Origin: Brevibacterium sp. HMSC07C04
GTDB lineage: Bacteria; Actinomycetota; Actinomycetes; Actinomycetales; Brevibacteriaceae
Direction of reading: 5' to 3'
DNA: 64,000 bases
NCBI RefSeq assembly: GCF_001815905.1
Contig: NZ_KV823236.1
Coordinates: 8,527 to 72,526, forward strand
The notes beneath the pieces were generated by a model that did not search any database, was not told where the DNA came from, and saw only the letters and a program-made list of their open reading frames with translations. Both the position numbers and the translations under genes were made by a program. How positions within the stretch are numbered: the first letter of the stretch is position 1; each line of letters starts with the position of its first letter. Below are positions 16,469 to 28,860 of this stretch, piece after piece.

Positions 16469-16542
16469 TGGGCCTACGTGGACTTGAACCACGGACCTCT
16501 TCGTTATCAGCGAAGCGCTCTAACCGCCTGAGCTATAGGCCC
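16469..16542 (-). tRNA. tRNA-Ile (anticodon GAT)
   Basis: 74 bases. The acceptor GGGCCTA / TAGGCCC is fully paired, the D arm contains GCTCAGGCGGTTAGAGC, the anticodon loop CTGATAA gives GAT, and the T arm GGTTCAAGTCC is standard. No CCA is encoded. It follows the gyrase/DUF3566 operon terminator on the same strand. Confidence 0.96.
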
Positions 16543-16628
16543 CTTCGGGGTGAACCGAAAAACAACTATAGCCCTAGCTTCGCCACAATGCAAAATCGAT
16601 CCCGATCGCCCCAACCTGGCCACAAAAA

Positions 16629-16658
16629 CGCAGGCCCCGAGCGTACTCGGGGCCTGCG
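16629..16658 (-). terminator. Rho-independent terminator of the gyrase-DUF3566 operon
   Basis: A perfect 13-bp stem with a 4-base loop (CGCAGGCCCCGAG and its complement). On the minus strand it is followed by TTTTTG. It lies 15 bases after the DUF3566 stop. Confidence 0.92.
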
Positions 16659-16672
16659 CTGTGAATAGGAGA

Positions 16673-17677
16673 TCAGTCGTCCGTGAGCGTCAGGTGGAAA
16701 CCGCCCACCAGACTCGAACCGATGTTGTAGATGATCGACGTCAGGGTCGACAGCGCGGTCATGAGAATCACATTGACCACGGCGATGATCACGCCGAAGC
16801 TGAGAATTCTGCCCAACCCGAACACCTCCAGCAGCTGGTCAGCACCTTCATCGCCGGCGAATTCAGAAAGCGCAGACTGCAGATTTCCGAACGTGCCCGT
16901 CACGTGAAGCACCAGCCACAGCACGAACAGCACAACGATTGTGGCGATGCCCAGTGCGAGTGCCAGCATAAAGGTCATCTTCATCACCGACCACGGGTCG
17001 ACTTTCGCCACCGCCAGTCTCACGGTGCGCGGACCCTTGCGCTGTGCACTGCCGGACATCCGCAGGCCCTGCGACGAGGATGCCTGCACGGAGGAGGGCC
17101 CAGACGCGGAGCTGTGCGAAGCTGCACCTGAACCAGACGCCGCTCCGGTTGCATGGGAACCCGGTCCGCCAGATGCACTGACCGACTGGGTCTGCGTGGC
17201 GTTCTGTGAACCCTGCGCCGTGGTCCGCGTGCCGCTGGTCTTCATGACCGCAGTCTGCGAATCCCCCTGCCGAGAACTCCCGGTTCCGCTGGACGAAGGT
17301 GCTGAAGCTGCCGAGGTGCCTGCCCGACCGCTGCTCGTGCTGGCACCGCTGCTGGCACTCTTACTGCCGCTGCCACCACTGCTGCCAGCGCCACGAGATT
17401 CGGCTCCGTCTTTTTTGCCGCCGATCCGCACGCCCTTCGATGTCGAATGCACCGGTCCCGAAGCACCGTGATTTGATGCAGACTGCGGCTTTTCGGCCGA
17501 GCCTTCAGCACTGCCGGCGGACCCTTTGGCAGTCGACGACTCCGAGCTGCTGCGCTGAGATCCTGATTCTGGGGTTTCAGCCGCAGATTTGGCCTCATCG
17601 GCATCGCTGGATGCTGTCAGGCGTGTTGATCCGGACGACGTCCGAATGACCTTGCTTGGCGTTTCGCTGTTGCTCAC
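16673..17677 (-). CDS. DUF3566 domain membrane protein
   Basis: A 334-residue protein. The first ~215 residues are low-complexity and Ser/Gly/Ala-rich, so probably disordered. The C-terminal ~115 residues ([21 protein letters not shown] ... [23 protein letters not shown]) are the DUF3566 domain with two membrane helices. This family is specific to Actinobacteria and is nearly always placed directly after gyrA, as here: its GTG overlaps the gyrA stop by 4 bases (GTGA). The function is unknown. The disordered tail is long for the family. Confidence 0.92.
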   Translation of the reverse strand: MSNSETPSKVIRTSSGSTRLTASSDADEAKSAAETPESGSQRSSSESSTAKGSAGSAEGSAEKPQSASNHGASGPVHSTSKGVRIGGKKDGAESRGAGSSGGSGSKSASSGASTSSGRAGTSAASAPSSSGTGSSRQGDSQTAVMKTSGTRTTAQGSQNATQTQSVSASGGPGSHATGAASGSGAASHSSASGPSSVQASSSQGLRMSGSAQRKGPRTVRLAVAKVDPWSVMKMTFMLALALGIATIVVLFVLWLVLHVTGTFGNLQSALSEFAGDEGADQLLEVFGLGRILSFGVIIAVVNVILMTALSTLTSIIYNIGSSLVGGFHLTLTDD

Positions 17678-20313
17678 TGCTCATCACTCCCGTTGGCGGC
17701 GGAGTCCTGCACGTCGCCTTCCACTGCGAGAGCGTCCTCTTCCAAGGTGCCCGAAACAGTTTCGTCGACTGCGTCTTCGTCAAGTTCTTCGTCTTCGTGG
17801 CCGGAACCGCGGGTCACTGCCATAATACGGTCGCGCTTGCCCGGCTTTGCGAAAACAACGCCCATTGTATTGCGTCCGGTCTGCGGAACCTCAGCGACTG
17901 AGGAGCGGACGATCTTGCCGCGCTCCATAATGACGAACACTTCGTCATCATCTTCGACGATGAGACCACCGACCAGCTCCCCGCGCTGATCAGAGAAGCG
18001 GATAGCGCGGATGCCGATTCCGCCTCGTCCCTGGAGGCGGTACTCCTCAACGGGAGTGCGCTTGGCAAAGCCGCCAGAGGTCACAACGAACACATCGGTT
18101 CCCGGGGTGACAACGTCCATGGCGAGCAGGGCATCGTCATCCCGGAACTTCATACCGGTAACACCCGAGGTGGCGCGTCCGGTAGGGCGGATCGTTTCGT
18201 CATCCGCGGAGAAGCGAATGGACATGCCCTTCTTCGATATGAGCAGCAGGTGGTCTTCGCTGTTGACCAGGCGAGCCGAAACGAGTTCGTCCACTCCGCC
18301 GTCCGGGGTTTCGCGCAGGTTAATGGCGATGACACCGCCGGTGCGGTTCGAATCGTATTCGCCCAACCGTGTTTTCTTCACCAAGCCGGACTTGGTGGCG
18401 AGCACCAGGTAGTCCGCCGCATCGTAGTCGGCAATGGACAGAACCTGTGCGATCTCTTCATCCGGCTGCAGCGCCAGGAGGTTCGCAACGTGCTGTCCGC
18501 GCGCATCCCGGTGAGCTTCGGGAAGTTCGTAGGCCTTAGCGCGGTAAACCCTGCCCTTGTTGGTGAAGAACAGCAGCCAGTTGTGGGTCGATGTGACAAA
18601 GAAGTGTTCGACTACGTCCTCACCGCGCAGGCGAGCACCGGCAACGCCCTTGCCGCCCCTGCGCTGTGCACGGTAGAGGTTGGTCTGCGTTCGCTTGGCA
18701 TAGCCTCCGCGGGTGATGGTGACGACCACCTGCTCTTCGGGGATGAGGTCTTCCATCGACATGTCCCCGTCAAAGCCGGCCAGAATCTGGGTGCGACGGT
18801 CATCGCCGTAGCGTTCGACAATCGCATCGAGTTCTTCCGACACGATTTCGCGCTGCCGGGCCGGAGTTTCAAGGATGTGGTTGTATTCCTTGATCAGCTC
18901 TTCGATCTTCTGTGCTTCTTCTTCGATCTTGAGGCGCTCAAGCGCTGCAAGACGGCGAAGCTGCAGGTCAAGAATTGCGTTTGCCTGGATTTCGTCAACG
19001 TCGAGCAGTTCCATCAGTCCGGTGCGTGCTTCGTCAGACGACGGTGAACGGCGAATGAGGGCAATCACTTCGTCCAGTGCTGAAAGCGCCTTGAGGTAGC
19101 CGCGCAGAATGTGTGCGCGCTCCTCGGCCTTGCGCAGGCGGAAGCGGGTGCGGCGAACGATCACGTCGATCTGGTGCTTGACCCACAGGCGCAAGAACGC
19201 GTCAATCGACAGAGTGCGCGGCACATTGTCGACAAGTGCCAGCATGTTCGCCGAGAAGTTCTCCTGCAGCTGCGTGTGCTTGTACAGGTTGTTCAGCACG
19301 ACCTTCGCCACGGCATCGCGCTTGAGCACAATCACCAAACGCTGACCGGTGCGGCCGGACGATTCGTCGCGCATATCGGCAATGCCCGCAACCTTGCCGT
19401 CCTTGACGTAGCTGGCGATCTTCGCTGCAAGCGAGTCCGGGTTGACCTGGTAGGGGAGTTCGGTGACGACCAGGCACGTGCGTCCGTGGACTTCCTCGAC
19501 TTCAACAACCGCGCGCTGCGTAATCGACCCGCGGCCGGTGCGGTAGGCGTCCTCGATGCCCTGGCGGCCCAGAATTGTGGCCCCTCCCGGGAAGTCGGGG
19601 CCCTTGATGATGCCGAGCAGCGCCTCGAGCGCCTCTTCGTTAGAGGCCTCGGGGTGGCTCAGCAGCCACTGCGCACCGGCTGCAACTTCGCGCAGGTTGT
19701 GCGGCGGAATATTGGTGGCCATACCGACGGCAATACCTGCCGAACCGTTGACCAGCAGGTTCGGAAAGCGCGACGGCAGGTAGACCGGCTCCTGATTGCG
19801 GCCGTCGTAGTTGTCCTGGAAGTCGACGGTCTCCTCTTCGATGTCCCGGACCATCTCCAGGGACAGAGGTGCCATCTTGCACTCTGTGTAACGCGGAGCA
19901 GCCGCGCCGTCATCACCGGCCGAACCGAAGTTTCCCTGACCCGAGATCAGCGGATAGCGCATGTTCCACGGTTGGACCAGACGCACGAGCGCGTCGTAGA
20001 TGGCCGAGTCGCCGTGCGGGTGGAAGTGGCCCATGACATCGCCGACCACGCGCGAACACTTGGAGAAGCTGCGATCCGGCCGGTAGCCGCCGTCGTACAT
20101 GGCGTACAGCACACGCCGGTGGACCGGCTTGAGGCCATCGCGGACATCCGGCAGAGCACGGCCCACAATCACCGACATGGCGTAGTCCAGGTAGGACCGC
20201 TGCATTTCGGCATTGAGGTTGACCTGCTCAACACGGGCAGCCACCTGGGTGCCTGCGCCGTCGACCGGGTGCTGTTCTTCAGCGTTTACGTTATTGTTGT
20301 CTTCTTCGGCCAC
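17674..20313 (-). CDS. gyrA: DNA gyrase subunit A
   Basis: An 879-residue GyrA that forms the A2B2 gyrase with the upstream gyrB product and cuts and rejoins DNA to add negative supercoils. The catalytic tyrosine is Y142 (AAPRYTE). The quinolone-resistance region reads [10 protein letters not shown], with S103, A104 and D107 in the positions of E. coli S83, A84 and D87, so it has the susceptible-type residues. The C-terminal beta-pinwheel contains the GyrA box QRRGGKG. A 55-residue acidic tail follows ([13 protein letters not shown]..). The start is a GTG with GGAGGA upstream. Confidence 0.98.
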   Translation of the reverse strand: MAEEDNNNVNAEEQHPVDGAGTQVAARVEQVNLNAEMQRSYLDYAMSVIVGRALPDVRDGLKPVHRRVLYAMYDGGYRPDRSFSKCSRVVGDVMGHFHPHGDSAIYDALVRLVQPWNMRYPLISGQGNFGSAGDDGAAAPRYTECKMAPLSLEMVRDIEEETVDFQDNYDGRNQEPVYLPSRFPNLLVNGSAGIAVGMATNIPPHNLREVAAGAQWLLSHPEASNEEALEALLGIIKGPDFPGGATILGRQGIEDAYRTGRGSITQRAVVEVEEVHGRTCLVVTELPYQVNPDSLAAKIASYVKDGKVAGIADMRDESSGRTGQRLVIVLKRDAVAKVVLNNLYKHTQLQENFSANMLALVDNVPRTLSIDAFLRLWVKHQIDVIVRRTRFRLRKAEERAHILRGYLKALSALDEVIALIRRSPSSDEARTGLMELLDVDEIQANAILDLQLRRLAALERLKIEEEAQKIEELIKEYNHILETPARQREIVSEELDAIVERYGDDRRTQILAGFDGDMSMEDLIPEEQVVVTITRGGYAKRTQTNLYRAQRRGGKGVAGARLRGEDVVEHFFVTSTHNWLLFFTNKGRVYRAKAYELPEAHRDARGQHVANLLALQPDEEIAQVLSIADYDAADYLVLATKSGLVKKTRLGEYDSNRTGGVIAINLRETPDGGVDELVSARLVNSEDHLLLISKKGMSIRFSADDETIRPTGRATSGVTGMKFRDDDALLAMDVVTPGTDVFVVTSGGFAKRTPVEEYRLQGRGGIGIRAIRFSDQRGELVGGLIVEDDDEVFVIMERGKIVRSSVAEVPQTGRNTMGVVFAKPGKRDRIMAVTRGSGHEDEELDEDAVDETVSGTLEEDALAVEGDVQDSAANGSDEQ

Positions 20314-20403
20314 CTGACCGGATCCTCCGTTGATAGAAGCCTAAGCGGATCTGTGTCGAAACTGCGCCGCCCGAGCACTCATGCCCGGGGGCGCATCCCG
20401 GCA

Positions 20404-22437
<2,034 letters not shown>

Positions 22438-22630
22438 CTACAGCGTTCGGGCTTGAAACAGCGGGTGACAGGCACGCAATGGCCGTTTCCGCGCATTTTC
22501 AGATCCGCCGATGAGGGGCGGGCCGTCTGAAGACCTCTCAGAGGCCTGTGCGGGCCGCCACAGATTCACGCAGCTGCGAAGTTCTGTTTTGGCACCACGC
22601 CGCCGCCCGCCGGGCACCTGAAAGCGTGGA

Positions 22631-23137
22631 TCATCCGTAGGTGTCGCGCGGACCGCGGCCGGGCACGGACAACCGGCCCTTCTTCCATGACTTCTGCTTG
22701 GGGCCGATGATCTCGATGTCGTCAATCACCCGCCGCCCCAGCTCCCGCTCCAGACGGTCCAACAGCATGTCGCGCATCAGCCGCAGCTGTGTCGCCCATG
22801 TGGTCGAGGAGGCGCGCACCGTGAGCTTCGGCGGTTCGCACAGTTCGGGAACACAGTGCTGGGCTACGTTCTCACCGACAAGCTCCGGCCACCGTCCCAG
22901 CAGCGATCCGACATCCATCGAGGACGTCCACCCGCGGGCCTTCGTTAATGCCGACAGGTCTGCCGAAAGCTTCTTGGGATCCCTAGGGTCCTCACCTGCC
23001 CCGGAGTACTGCGGTTCGCGGATACCCCGCGGCACTCTGCGCAGGGACCCGCTGTAGCGCGCCTGCACCGAGCCCATGCGCCTGATCCGGTCCAGCGCTT
23101 CGAGAGCGGCGGTTGAGACCGGCAGCTTCTGGTTCAT
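22631..23137 (-). CDS. DciA-like DUF721 protein, probable replicative-helicase loader
   Basis: A 168-residue protein with a DUF721 domain in the middle (GSLLGRWPELVGENVAQHCVPE ... LTVRASSTTWATQLRLMRDMLLDRLERELG). DciA proteins assist loading of DnaB in bacteria that lack DnaC/DnaI; this function is inferred from family. The N-terminal ~70 residues are basic and probably disordered. Its ATG overlaps the recF stop (ATGA), as is typical for actinobacterial recF-dciA pairs. The ~230-base gap to gyrB shows no gene. Confidence 0.88.
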   Translation of the reverse strand: MNQKLPVSTAALEALDRIRRMGSVQARYSGSLRRVPRGIREPQYSGAGEDPRDPKKLSADLSALTKARGWTSSMDVGSLLGRWPELVGENVAQHCVPELCEPPKLTVRASSTTWATQLRLMRDMLLDRLERELGRRVIDDIEIIGPKQKSWKKGRLSVPGRGPRDTYG

Positions 23138-24345
23138 CCGCTCTGTCCTCCCGCCTGATCACCTTCCGAGGTGCCTGCTGTCAGATCGATGATCTCACCT
23201 GCGAGGTTGTTGGGTATATGGCCGGCCACGGCGGTTGTTATGAGGACCTGCTGCGCTTCTTGAATGATGTCGGCGAGTCTGCGAGTGCGGCCTTGGTCAA
23301 GCTCAGAGAACACGTCATCGAGAACGAGGACGGGTGAATCGTCAGGTTCGTCTGGATTGGCCTGCAGCACTCGCCAGCTGGCCAAACGCAAAGCAAGTGC
23401 GAGTGACCAGCTTTCGCCGTGACTGGCATAGCCCTTGGCCGGGGCTGCCCCGATCTGCAGGTCAAGATCATCGCGCTGCGGGCCTACGAGGGTGACACCC
23501 CTTTCGATTTCGACGCGGCGGCGCTTGCCAAGCTCATCGAGGATGAGGTCTTCCATGGCCTGCTGCGCACCCGGCAGAGAACGGTCGATCACCGAATAGT
23601 CAACGCGTGATGCGTACTTCGCCGCCGCTGTGCGCCTTTCCGGGCGAGCATCTTCGGCCAGTCTGGCGAAATCATCGGCCAGCGGCTGCGCCAGGCGGTC
23701 AAGAAGACCCAGCCGACCGGTGACAAGGGCAGCCGCGGCGCGGGCAAAGGCGTGATCCCATATCTCCAGGGTCGCTTCAAGGCCCAGGCTGGGTCGCAGA
23801 GGATCGTCCCCCGCGCCCGAACGCTCTTCGTAGCGGGCCTTGCGCAGAGATTTCAGCAGGGCGTTGCGCTGCTTCAAAGCTCGCTCGAAATCGGCGATGA
23901 CGGCGGAATAGCGGGGAGTGAGTGCCACCAGGAGCTCATCGAGGTAGGCCCGCCGCTCAGCGGGTTCCCCCTTGACCAAACCGAGGTCCTCCGGAGCGAA
24001 CACAACCGCCGGCAGCAGGCCCAGAAGCTCGCGCACCCGCACGGCCTGCTTGTTGATTCGGGCGGTATTGGCGCCCTTGGCCTTGATCGTGACCTCGACC
24101 CTGACCTGCCGTTTGCCGCGATGAGCAAGAGCAGACACAACGGCCCGTTCGCTGCCGGTGCGCACAAGGGGAAAATCGTTTGTCACACGGTGGCTGCGCA
24201 GAGTCGAAACGTAGCCGAGAGCCTCAACCAGGTTCGTCTTGCCCCAACCGTTGGGGGCAAGAAAGACCGTCACACCGGGGGCAAGTTCAAGATTGAGCCG
24301 CGAATAGGAGCGGAACTGGTCCAGAATCAGCCGACTGACCCACAT
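23134..24345 (-). CDS. recF: DNA replication and repair protein RecF
   Basis: A 403-residue SMC-like ATPase that helps load RecA at gapped DNA. Walker A is APNGWGKTN (K36) in place of the commoner GPNGQGKTN. The signature region (SHGESWSLALALRLASW) and Walker B (VLVLDDVFSELDQGR) are intact. The gene starts with ATG 24345, only 10 bases after the dnaN stop, and overlaps dciA by 4 bases. Confidence 0.96.
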   Translation of the reverse strand: MWVSRLILDQFRSYSRLNLELAPGVTVFLAPNGWGKTNLVEALGYVSTLRSHRVTNDFPLVRTGSERAVVSALAHRGKRQVRVEVTIKAKGANTARINKQAVRVRELLGLLPAVVFAPEDLGLVKGEPAERRAYLDELLVALTPRYSAVIADFERALKQRNALLKSLRKARYEERSGAGDDPLRPSLGLEATLEIWDHAFARAAAALVTGRLGLLDRLAQPLADDFARLAEDARPERRTAAAKYASRVDYSVIDRSLPGAQQAMEDLILDELGKRRRVEIERGVTLVGPQRDDLDLQIGAAPAKGYASHGESWSLALALRLASWRVLQANPDEPDDSPVLVLDDVFSELDQGRTRRLADIIQEAQQVLITTAVAGHIPNNLAGEIIDLTAGTSEGDQAGGQSG

Positions 24346-24355
24346 GGGGCCGCCG

Positions 24356-25501
24356 TCAGAATCGCAGAATCGGCATGAGGAGGTAGCGGTACGACGTATC
24401 CTCTTCGCCGTCAGCCTCGGTCATGCCCGAAATGACAACCGGCTTCTTCGGTTCGGTGAGCGCGAATCGCACAAAGGGAGTGTCGATCTGCGCAAGGCCT
24501 TCGGCGATGTAACCGGGGTTGAAGCCGGTCGTGATCTCCCTGCCCTCAATGGTTGCAGGCAGAGCTTCAGTCGCCTGAGCGTCATCACCGGCACCAGCGC
24601 GCAGCACCAGCGAACCGTCGGCAAACTCAAACTTGATGGGGCTGTTGCGCTCGGCAACAAGCGACACGCGGCGCACGGCTTCGCGCAGAGCGCTTGTCTC
24701 CATGACAGCCGAGATTGCGACGTCCTTGGGAAAGAGCGAACGAACCTTCGGGTAGTCACCTTCGACCAGCAGCGACGTGGTGACACGACCCTCGGAAGAG
24801 AACGCCAACATCTCCTTGCCACCGGATTCCGCCAGGGCAATCTCAATGTCACCGCTCATGGCCTTCGCGGCCTCAGCCATCGTCTTGCCGCGGACCAGAG
24901 CAACAGCCTCAACCTGCGGGTTGCGCGGATTCCACGTGAACTCCCGCACCGCCAGGCGGTAGCGGTCAGTTGCCAGCAGGGTGACACGGTCACCTTCGAT
25001 TTCAACTCGCATGGCCGTGAGAATCGGCAGGGTTTCATCCTTCGAGGTCGCAATGTTGACCTGCCCGACAGCACCCTGGAAGTCCGAAGCCGACATGACA
25101 CCGGTGGTTTCGGGAACGGCAGGAAGCGCGGGGTATTCCTCCACCGGCATGGTCATGAGCGCAAAGCGCGAGGACCCGCACGTGACGTTGACCTTTGTCC
25201 CTTCGAGTTCGAACACGACAGGCTGAGGCGGAAGAGCGCGAGCGATGTCAGCAAGAAGGCGACCGGAAACGAGAATGGTTCCCTCCGCCTCGACATCGGC
25301 GCCAATACGGGCGCGAGCCGAGACTTCGTAGTCGAAAACAGCAAGATCAACCGAACCATCGGCGTGAGCTGAGATGAGAAGGCCGGTGAGAACCGGAACC
25401 GCGGGGCGCTGCGGAATCGACTTGGTGGTCCAGGTGACGGCGTCGGCCAGGACGTCGCGGTCCACTTTGAACTTCACGGACTGAGCAGCTTCAGCGTTCA
25501 C
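24356..25501 (-). CDS. dnaN: DNA polymerase III beta subunit (sliding clamp)
   Basis: A 381-residue clamp with three similar domains of about 120-130 residues. The N-terminal MNAEAAQSVKFKVDRDVLADAVTW and the C-terminal YRYLLMPILRF are typical. The GTG start at 25501 is preceded by AGGAGAG. The gene lies in the standard dnaA-dnaN-recF order, separated from dnaA by a 434-base region with DnaA-box-like sites. Confidence 0.97.
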   Translation of the reverse strand: MNAEAAQSVKFKVDRDVLADAVTWTTKSIPQRPAVPVLTGLLISAHADGSVDLAVFDYEVSARARIGADVEAEGTILVSGRLLADIARALPPQPVVFELEGTKVNVTCGSSRFALMTMPVEEYPALPAVPETTGVMSASDFQGAVGQVNIATSKDETLPILTAMRVEIEGDRVTLLATDRYRLAVREFTWNPRNPQVEAVALVRGKTMAEAAKAMSGDIEIALAESGGKEMLAFSSEGRVTTSLLVEGDYPKVRSLFPKDVAISAVMETSALREAVRRVSLVAERNSPIKFEFADGSLVLRAGAGDDAQATEALPATIEGREITTGFNPGYIAEGLAQIDTPFVRFALTEPKKPVVISGMTEADGEEDTSYRYLLMPILRF

Positions 25502-25965
25502 ATCTCTCCTGGTCGGTTCTTCTCAGCAGCGCCGAGGATTCCAGCCTTTTCGCTTGCGCCACTACTCACGGCATAAGCAGAAAGCAACATTACACGCCGA
25601 TCTTACGCCGAATCAACGAGGGCAGGCCGCTGTGACCAGAACTCAGCGAAGTTGATGTGAGCAAGCGTTGCGCAGAGCAATCGGCGGGTTCCCTCTTGAG
25701 TCTTTGAGTAAGTACAGAAGCAGTATTAGGTCCTGTGGATTCTGTGGAATTACATCGATGTCATCGAAAGTCTATGCGACCAAGCGCCACACAGACCCCG
25801 TTGACAACTCTGTTCATGAATCGGTGGGGTTCAGTGGACGCCTGCTGGTTACATCGATGTGATTACACAGCCATCCACCGAGCACCGTTGGTCCCTCCAG
25901 AGGTTCGATAACAGATAACGCACGTTATCCACCAGGTTTTCCACAGGTGTGGAATCTCACCGCCG
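25502..25965. other. dnaA-dnaN intergenic region, candidate part of oriC
   Basis: 464 bases without a gene. It contains near-consensus DnaA boxes: TGTGGATT near 25735, TTATCCACC near 25925 and TTTTCCACA near 25938. The last two sit next to GATAAC/GTTATC repeats (about 25908-25930). The 12-mer TTACATCGATGT, with the palindrome ACATCGATGT, occurs twice (25750-25761 and 25849-25860). This gap is the usual oriC position in several actinobacteria, but no box matches the consensus exactly. Confidence 0.5.
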
Positions 25966-27531
25966 TTACAGCCGGTGCTGCTGTTTGATGCGGTTTGTCA
26001 GCTCTGTGACCTGCGTATACAGCGCTCTGCGCTCGGCCATCTGCGTCTTGATCTTCTTATTTGCGTGCATCACGGTGGTGTGGTCGCGCCCGCCGAAAGC
26101 CTGGCCGATCTTCGGCAGCGACAGATCCGTGAGTTCACGGCACAGGTACATGGCGATCTGGCGCGCGGTCGACAGCGTGCGCGAACGGCTGGTTCCCTTG
26201 AGATCATCGAGGGTCAGGCTGAAGTACTGGGCGGTCTGGCCCATGATGTCCACGGCCGTGATCTCAGGGGTGTCATCCTGCGTGATGAAGTCCTTGAGCA
26301 CGGTTTCTGCCAGATCGACGTCGATGACCTGATCATTGAGGTTTGAAAACGCCGTTACGCGAATGAGCGCGCCTTCGAGTTCGCGAATGTTGGAGGACAC
26401 GCGCGATGCGATGTACTCCAGAACATCGTCGGGAACATCCAGGTTCTCTCCGTGGGCCTTGTTGCGCAGAATCGCAAAGCGGGTTTCGAGATCCGGCGGC
26501 TGCACATCCGTCAGCAGCCCCCATTCGAAGCGCGAACGCAGTCGCTCCTCGAAGCCGCTGAGCAGCTTCGGCGGCTGGTCGGAGGTGATGATGACCTGCT
26601 TCTGTTCGTTGTGCAGAGCATTGAACGTGTGGAAGAACTCTTCGACGGTCGCGTCCTTGCCCTGCAGGAACTGGATGTCGTCGATCATGAGGATGTCGAC
26701 TTCGCGGTAGCGCTTCTGGAACGCCGGGCGCAGCGAATTCGATGTAGTCGACGAGCCGATCGTGTTGATGAAGTCGTTGACGAACTCTTCTGAGCTGACA
26801 TAGCGCACCCGCAGATTGGGAAACAGCTGCATTGAGTAGTGCCCGATGGCGTGTAGCAGGTGCGTTTTGCCCAGACCCGACTCTCCGTAGATGAACAGCG
26901 GGTTGTACGCCTTGGCCGGTGCTTCGGCCACAGCCAGGGCAGCCGCGTGGGCGAACCGGTTCGATGCGCCGATGACAAAGGACTCGAACGTGTACTTGGA
27001 GTTGAGGTCCGCCGCGCCGCTGGCCGCCGCGGTGAAGCCGCTGTCCTCATCGGCCGAGGTGTGGGCAGCGGTGGGTGCCTGTTCTGCCGGTGCCGCGTGG
27101 TGCGGCACGGAAGGCGCGGACGGCGCGGGGGCGGGCGGAGCAGCCGCGGCTGGCGTGGGTGCTGATGCCGGGGGCTGGGACCCGAGCGGCGGCTGCGCTG
27201 GGGGAGTGGGGTGTGGATCGTAGCTGCTGTCGTCTTCGACGATTTCATTGTCGCCGGGCAGCTCGAGGTTTTCGTCCAGCGCAATGGCAAACGTGACCGT
27301 CTTGCCCAGTGCTCGAGAGAACTCCTCCTGCAGACGATCCCGCAGGTCGACTTCGAGGGTTTTGCGAGTCAGATCATTGCGCACAGACAGGACGATGAGC
27401 TCGTCTCCGACAAGTGCCGTGGGAACGGCGAGTGCCAGGAAGCCCTTGTGGCGGGCGTGGATGGCGGTATCGGCCATAAGGGCGGTGAGCACCTCTTGCC
27501 AGATTGTCTGCAGTCGTGTCTTGTCGCTCAT
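25966..27531 (-). CDS. dnaA: Chromosomal replication initiator DnaA
   Basis: A 521-residue initiator. The ATG at 27531 ([11 protein letters not shown]) was chosen; a TTG four codons upstream is less likely. Domain I is at about 1-85, followed by a long Pro/Ala-rich linker (about 100-175). The AAA+ domain has GESGLGKT (216-223) and [12 protein letters not shown]. The C-terminal DNA-binding domain shows [14 protein letters not shown]. It binds the DnaA boxes in the gaps on both sides of the gene and opens oriC. Confidence 0.98.
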   Translation of the reverse strand: MSDKTRLQTIWQEVLTALMADTAIHARHKGFLALAVPTALVGDELIVLSVRNDLTRKTLEVDLRDRLQEEFSRALGKTVTFAIALDENLELPGDNEIVEDDSSYDPHPTPPAQPPLGSQPPASAPTPAAAAPPAPAPSAPSVPHHAAPAEQAPTAAHTSADEDSGFTAAASGAADLNSKYTFESFVIGASNRFAHAAALAVAEAPAKAYNPLFIYGESGLGKTHLLHAIGHYSMQLFPNLRVRYVSSEEFVNDFINTIGSSTTSNSLRPAFQKRYREVDILMIDDIQFLQGKDATVEEFFHTFNALHNEQKQVIITSDQPPKLLSGFEERLRSRFEWGLLTDVQPPDLETRFAILRNKAHGENLDVPDDVLEYIASRVSSNIRELEGALIRVTAFSNLNDQVIDVDLAETVLKDFITQDDTPEITAVDIMGQTAQYFSLTLDDLKGTSRSRTLSTARQIAMYLCRELTDLSLPKIGQAFGGRDHTTVMHANKKIKTQMAERRALYTQVTELTNRIKQQHRL

Positions 27532-28004
27532 CGGCCTTCCCAAGGGTTATCCACACATGTGAAAACTGGTTCGAGTCAGTCCCCATAGTTTTCCACAGAA
27601 TGTGGAGCAAATCGATAGCTGAGGCCAAGATATGCACATTGGTGGACAAGTTTGTGGATAACTACACGCGTGTCATTTGTGGACGCGGCCGTGAACATCG
27701 TGTGAACAGGGGAGTGAACTACAGAAATGTAACTTCAAAGTTCTCCACGGGCGGCTGTGTATGCATGCTGTGATCCGCGACAGCATGCGGAACCAGGGAG
27801 CTGGTCCGAGCCGTGGTCGTTTTGACCCAAACCGGAAGAAAAGGCTAAGCTAGAGCGTCCTGTGTTTGTGGGCCCGTTTGAGTTGTGTGAACTTCCCCTT
27901 GGCCTGAAGGCGCAGGAAGCAAGACAGCCCCTGAAGCTTTCTTAAGGAAGATCTGCGCCACATGCCTGATCTTCGGGCACAGACTGACCTAGACGGAGAA
28001 ACAA
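27532..28004. other. dnaA-rpmH intergenic region, likely oriC
   Basis: 473 bases between divergent dnaA and rpmH. It holds two perfect DnaA boxes in opposite orientation, TTATCCACA (27547-27555) and TGTGGATAA (27653-27661). It also has one-mismatch or weaker boxes: TTTTCCACA (27589-27597), GGTGGACAA (about 27641-27649) and TGTGGACG (about 27679). It is locally AT-richer than its surroundings. These are the best boxes in the window, and gene orientation diverges here. The promoter of dnaA must also lie here and would be subject to DnaA autoregulation. Confidence 0.7.
27822..27851 (+). promoter_or_regulatory. Candidate promoter of the rpmH-rnpA transcript
   Basis: TTGACC and TAAGCT are separated by 18 bases, about 150 bases upstream of rpmH. 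The match to a housekeeping sigma promoter is moderate. Confidence 0.4.
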
Positions 28005-28142
28005 GTGAGCAAGCGTACCTTCCAGCCCAATAACCGCAAGCGCGCCAAGACCCACGGCTTCCGTGCTCGCATGCGCACGCGTGCAGGCCGTTCCGTCCTC
28101 GCCGCTCGTCGCCGCAAGGGCCGCTCAAACCTTTCAGCCTGA
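28005..28142 (+). CDS. rpmH: 50S ribosomal protein L34
   Basis: A 45-residue basic protein, [19 protein letters not shown] and so on, with the usual L34 sequence. The GTG start at 28005 follows GGAG by 6 bases. It is immediately followed by rnpA, one base after the stop, in the conserved rpmH-rnpA-yidD-yidC order. Confidence 0.97.
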   Translation: MSKRTFQPNNRKRAKTHGFRARMRTRAGRSVLAARRRKGRSNLSA

Positions 28143-28143
28143 C

Positions 28144-28482
28144 GTGCTTCCGGCACGGAACCGCATCCGGCGCCCCGAAGACTTCAAGCGGATCTTCCGC
28201 TCAGGACGAAAAGCGGGCAGCCAGGCGCTGGTCATCCACGCCGACTTCGATACGGCCCACGCCCCGCGCGTGGGCTTTATCGTCTCCAAAGCTGTAGGCA
28301 ACGCCGTCACCCGCAACCTGGTCAAAAGGCGACTGCGCGCCATCAGCAGCGAACTCATGGGACAGCTGACCGGCGATTACGTCATCCGCGCCCTGCCCAA
28401 AGCCGCGCACTGTGACTATGCACAGCTCAAAGACAGCACCCTGACGGCACTGCAGCGCATCAATGCTGACCAAAGACTCTGA
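28144..28482 (+). CDS. rnpA: Ribonuclease P protein component
   Basis: A 112-residue basic protein. The GTG at 28144 (LPARNRIRRPEDFKRIF) was chosen because it gives the family N-terminus and length; the longer in-frame reading runs through rpmH. The RNR motif (AVTRNLVKRRLR) that binds RNase P RNA is present. It overlaps yidD by 20 bases. Confidence 0.95.
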   Translation: MLPARNRIRRPEDFKRIFRSGRKAGSQALVIHADFDTAHAPRVGFIVSKAVGNAVTRNLVKRRLRAISSELMGQLTGDYVIRALPKAAHCDYAQLKDSTLTALQRINADQRL

Positions 28483-28837
28483 GAACACCCCATCGTCACT
28501 GCCTCCCGTGCCACACGGCGGCAGTCGAGTCCTTCACGGACTCCGTTTGGCACCTCGTATGCCATTCGTATGGTTAATGCGGCTGTACAGACAACTGATC
28601 TCGCCGCTGTACGGCGACAGATGCAAGTACTACCCGTCGTGCTCGAAGTACGCGCTCGACGCCTTTGAAGTCCACGGGGCAATCCGCGGCGCCATCGCCA
28701 CAGCGTGGCGGCTGCTGCGCTGCAACCCCCTTTCACCCGGCGGCCTCGACTATGTGCCCGGGTCGTTCATGGAGAAGCAATCGCGCACCATGAAGGCCCG
28801 CTTCGCGAAGGGTGGCACAATAGACATGGCCGACTGA
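28463..28837 (+). CDS. yidD: Membrane protein insertion efficiency factor YidD
   Basis: A 124-residue protein. The core (LMRLYRQLISPLYGDRCKYYPSCSKYALDAFEVHG...GGLDYVPG) is the standard YidD domain with its conserved cysteines (C-K-Y-Y-P-S-C). An N-terminal extension of about 35 residues precedes it. It is thought to help YidC-mediated insertion at the membrane, and sits between rnpA and yidC as in most bacteria. Confidence 0.94.
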   Translation: MLTKDSENTPSSLPPVPHGGSRVLHGLRLAPRMPFVWLMRLYRQLISPLYGDRCKYYPSCSKYALDAFEVHGAIRGAIATAWRLLRCNPLSPGGLDYVPGSFMEKQSRTMKARFAKGGTIDMAD

Positions 28838-28860
28838 CCGCCTAGGAGAACGAAAACTTC

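Noticed and set aside
20001-20030. Possible quinolone-resistance change in gyrA (A104 at the position after S103)
   Set aside because: The order S-A matches the susceptible E. coli type; the two key residues S103 and D107 are unchanged.
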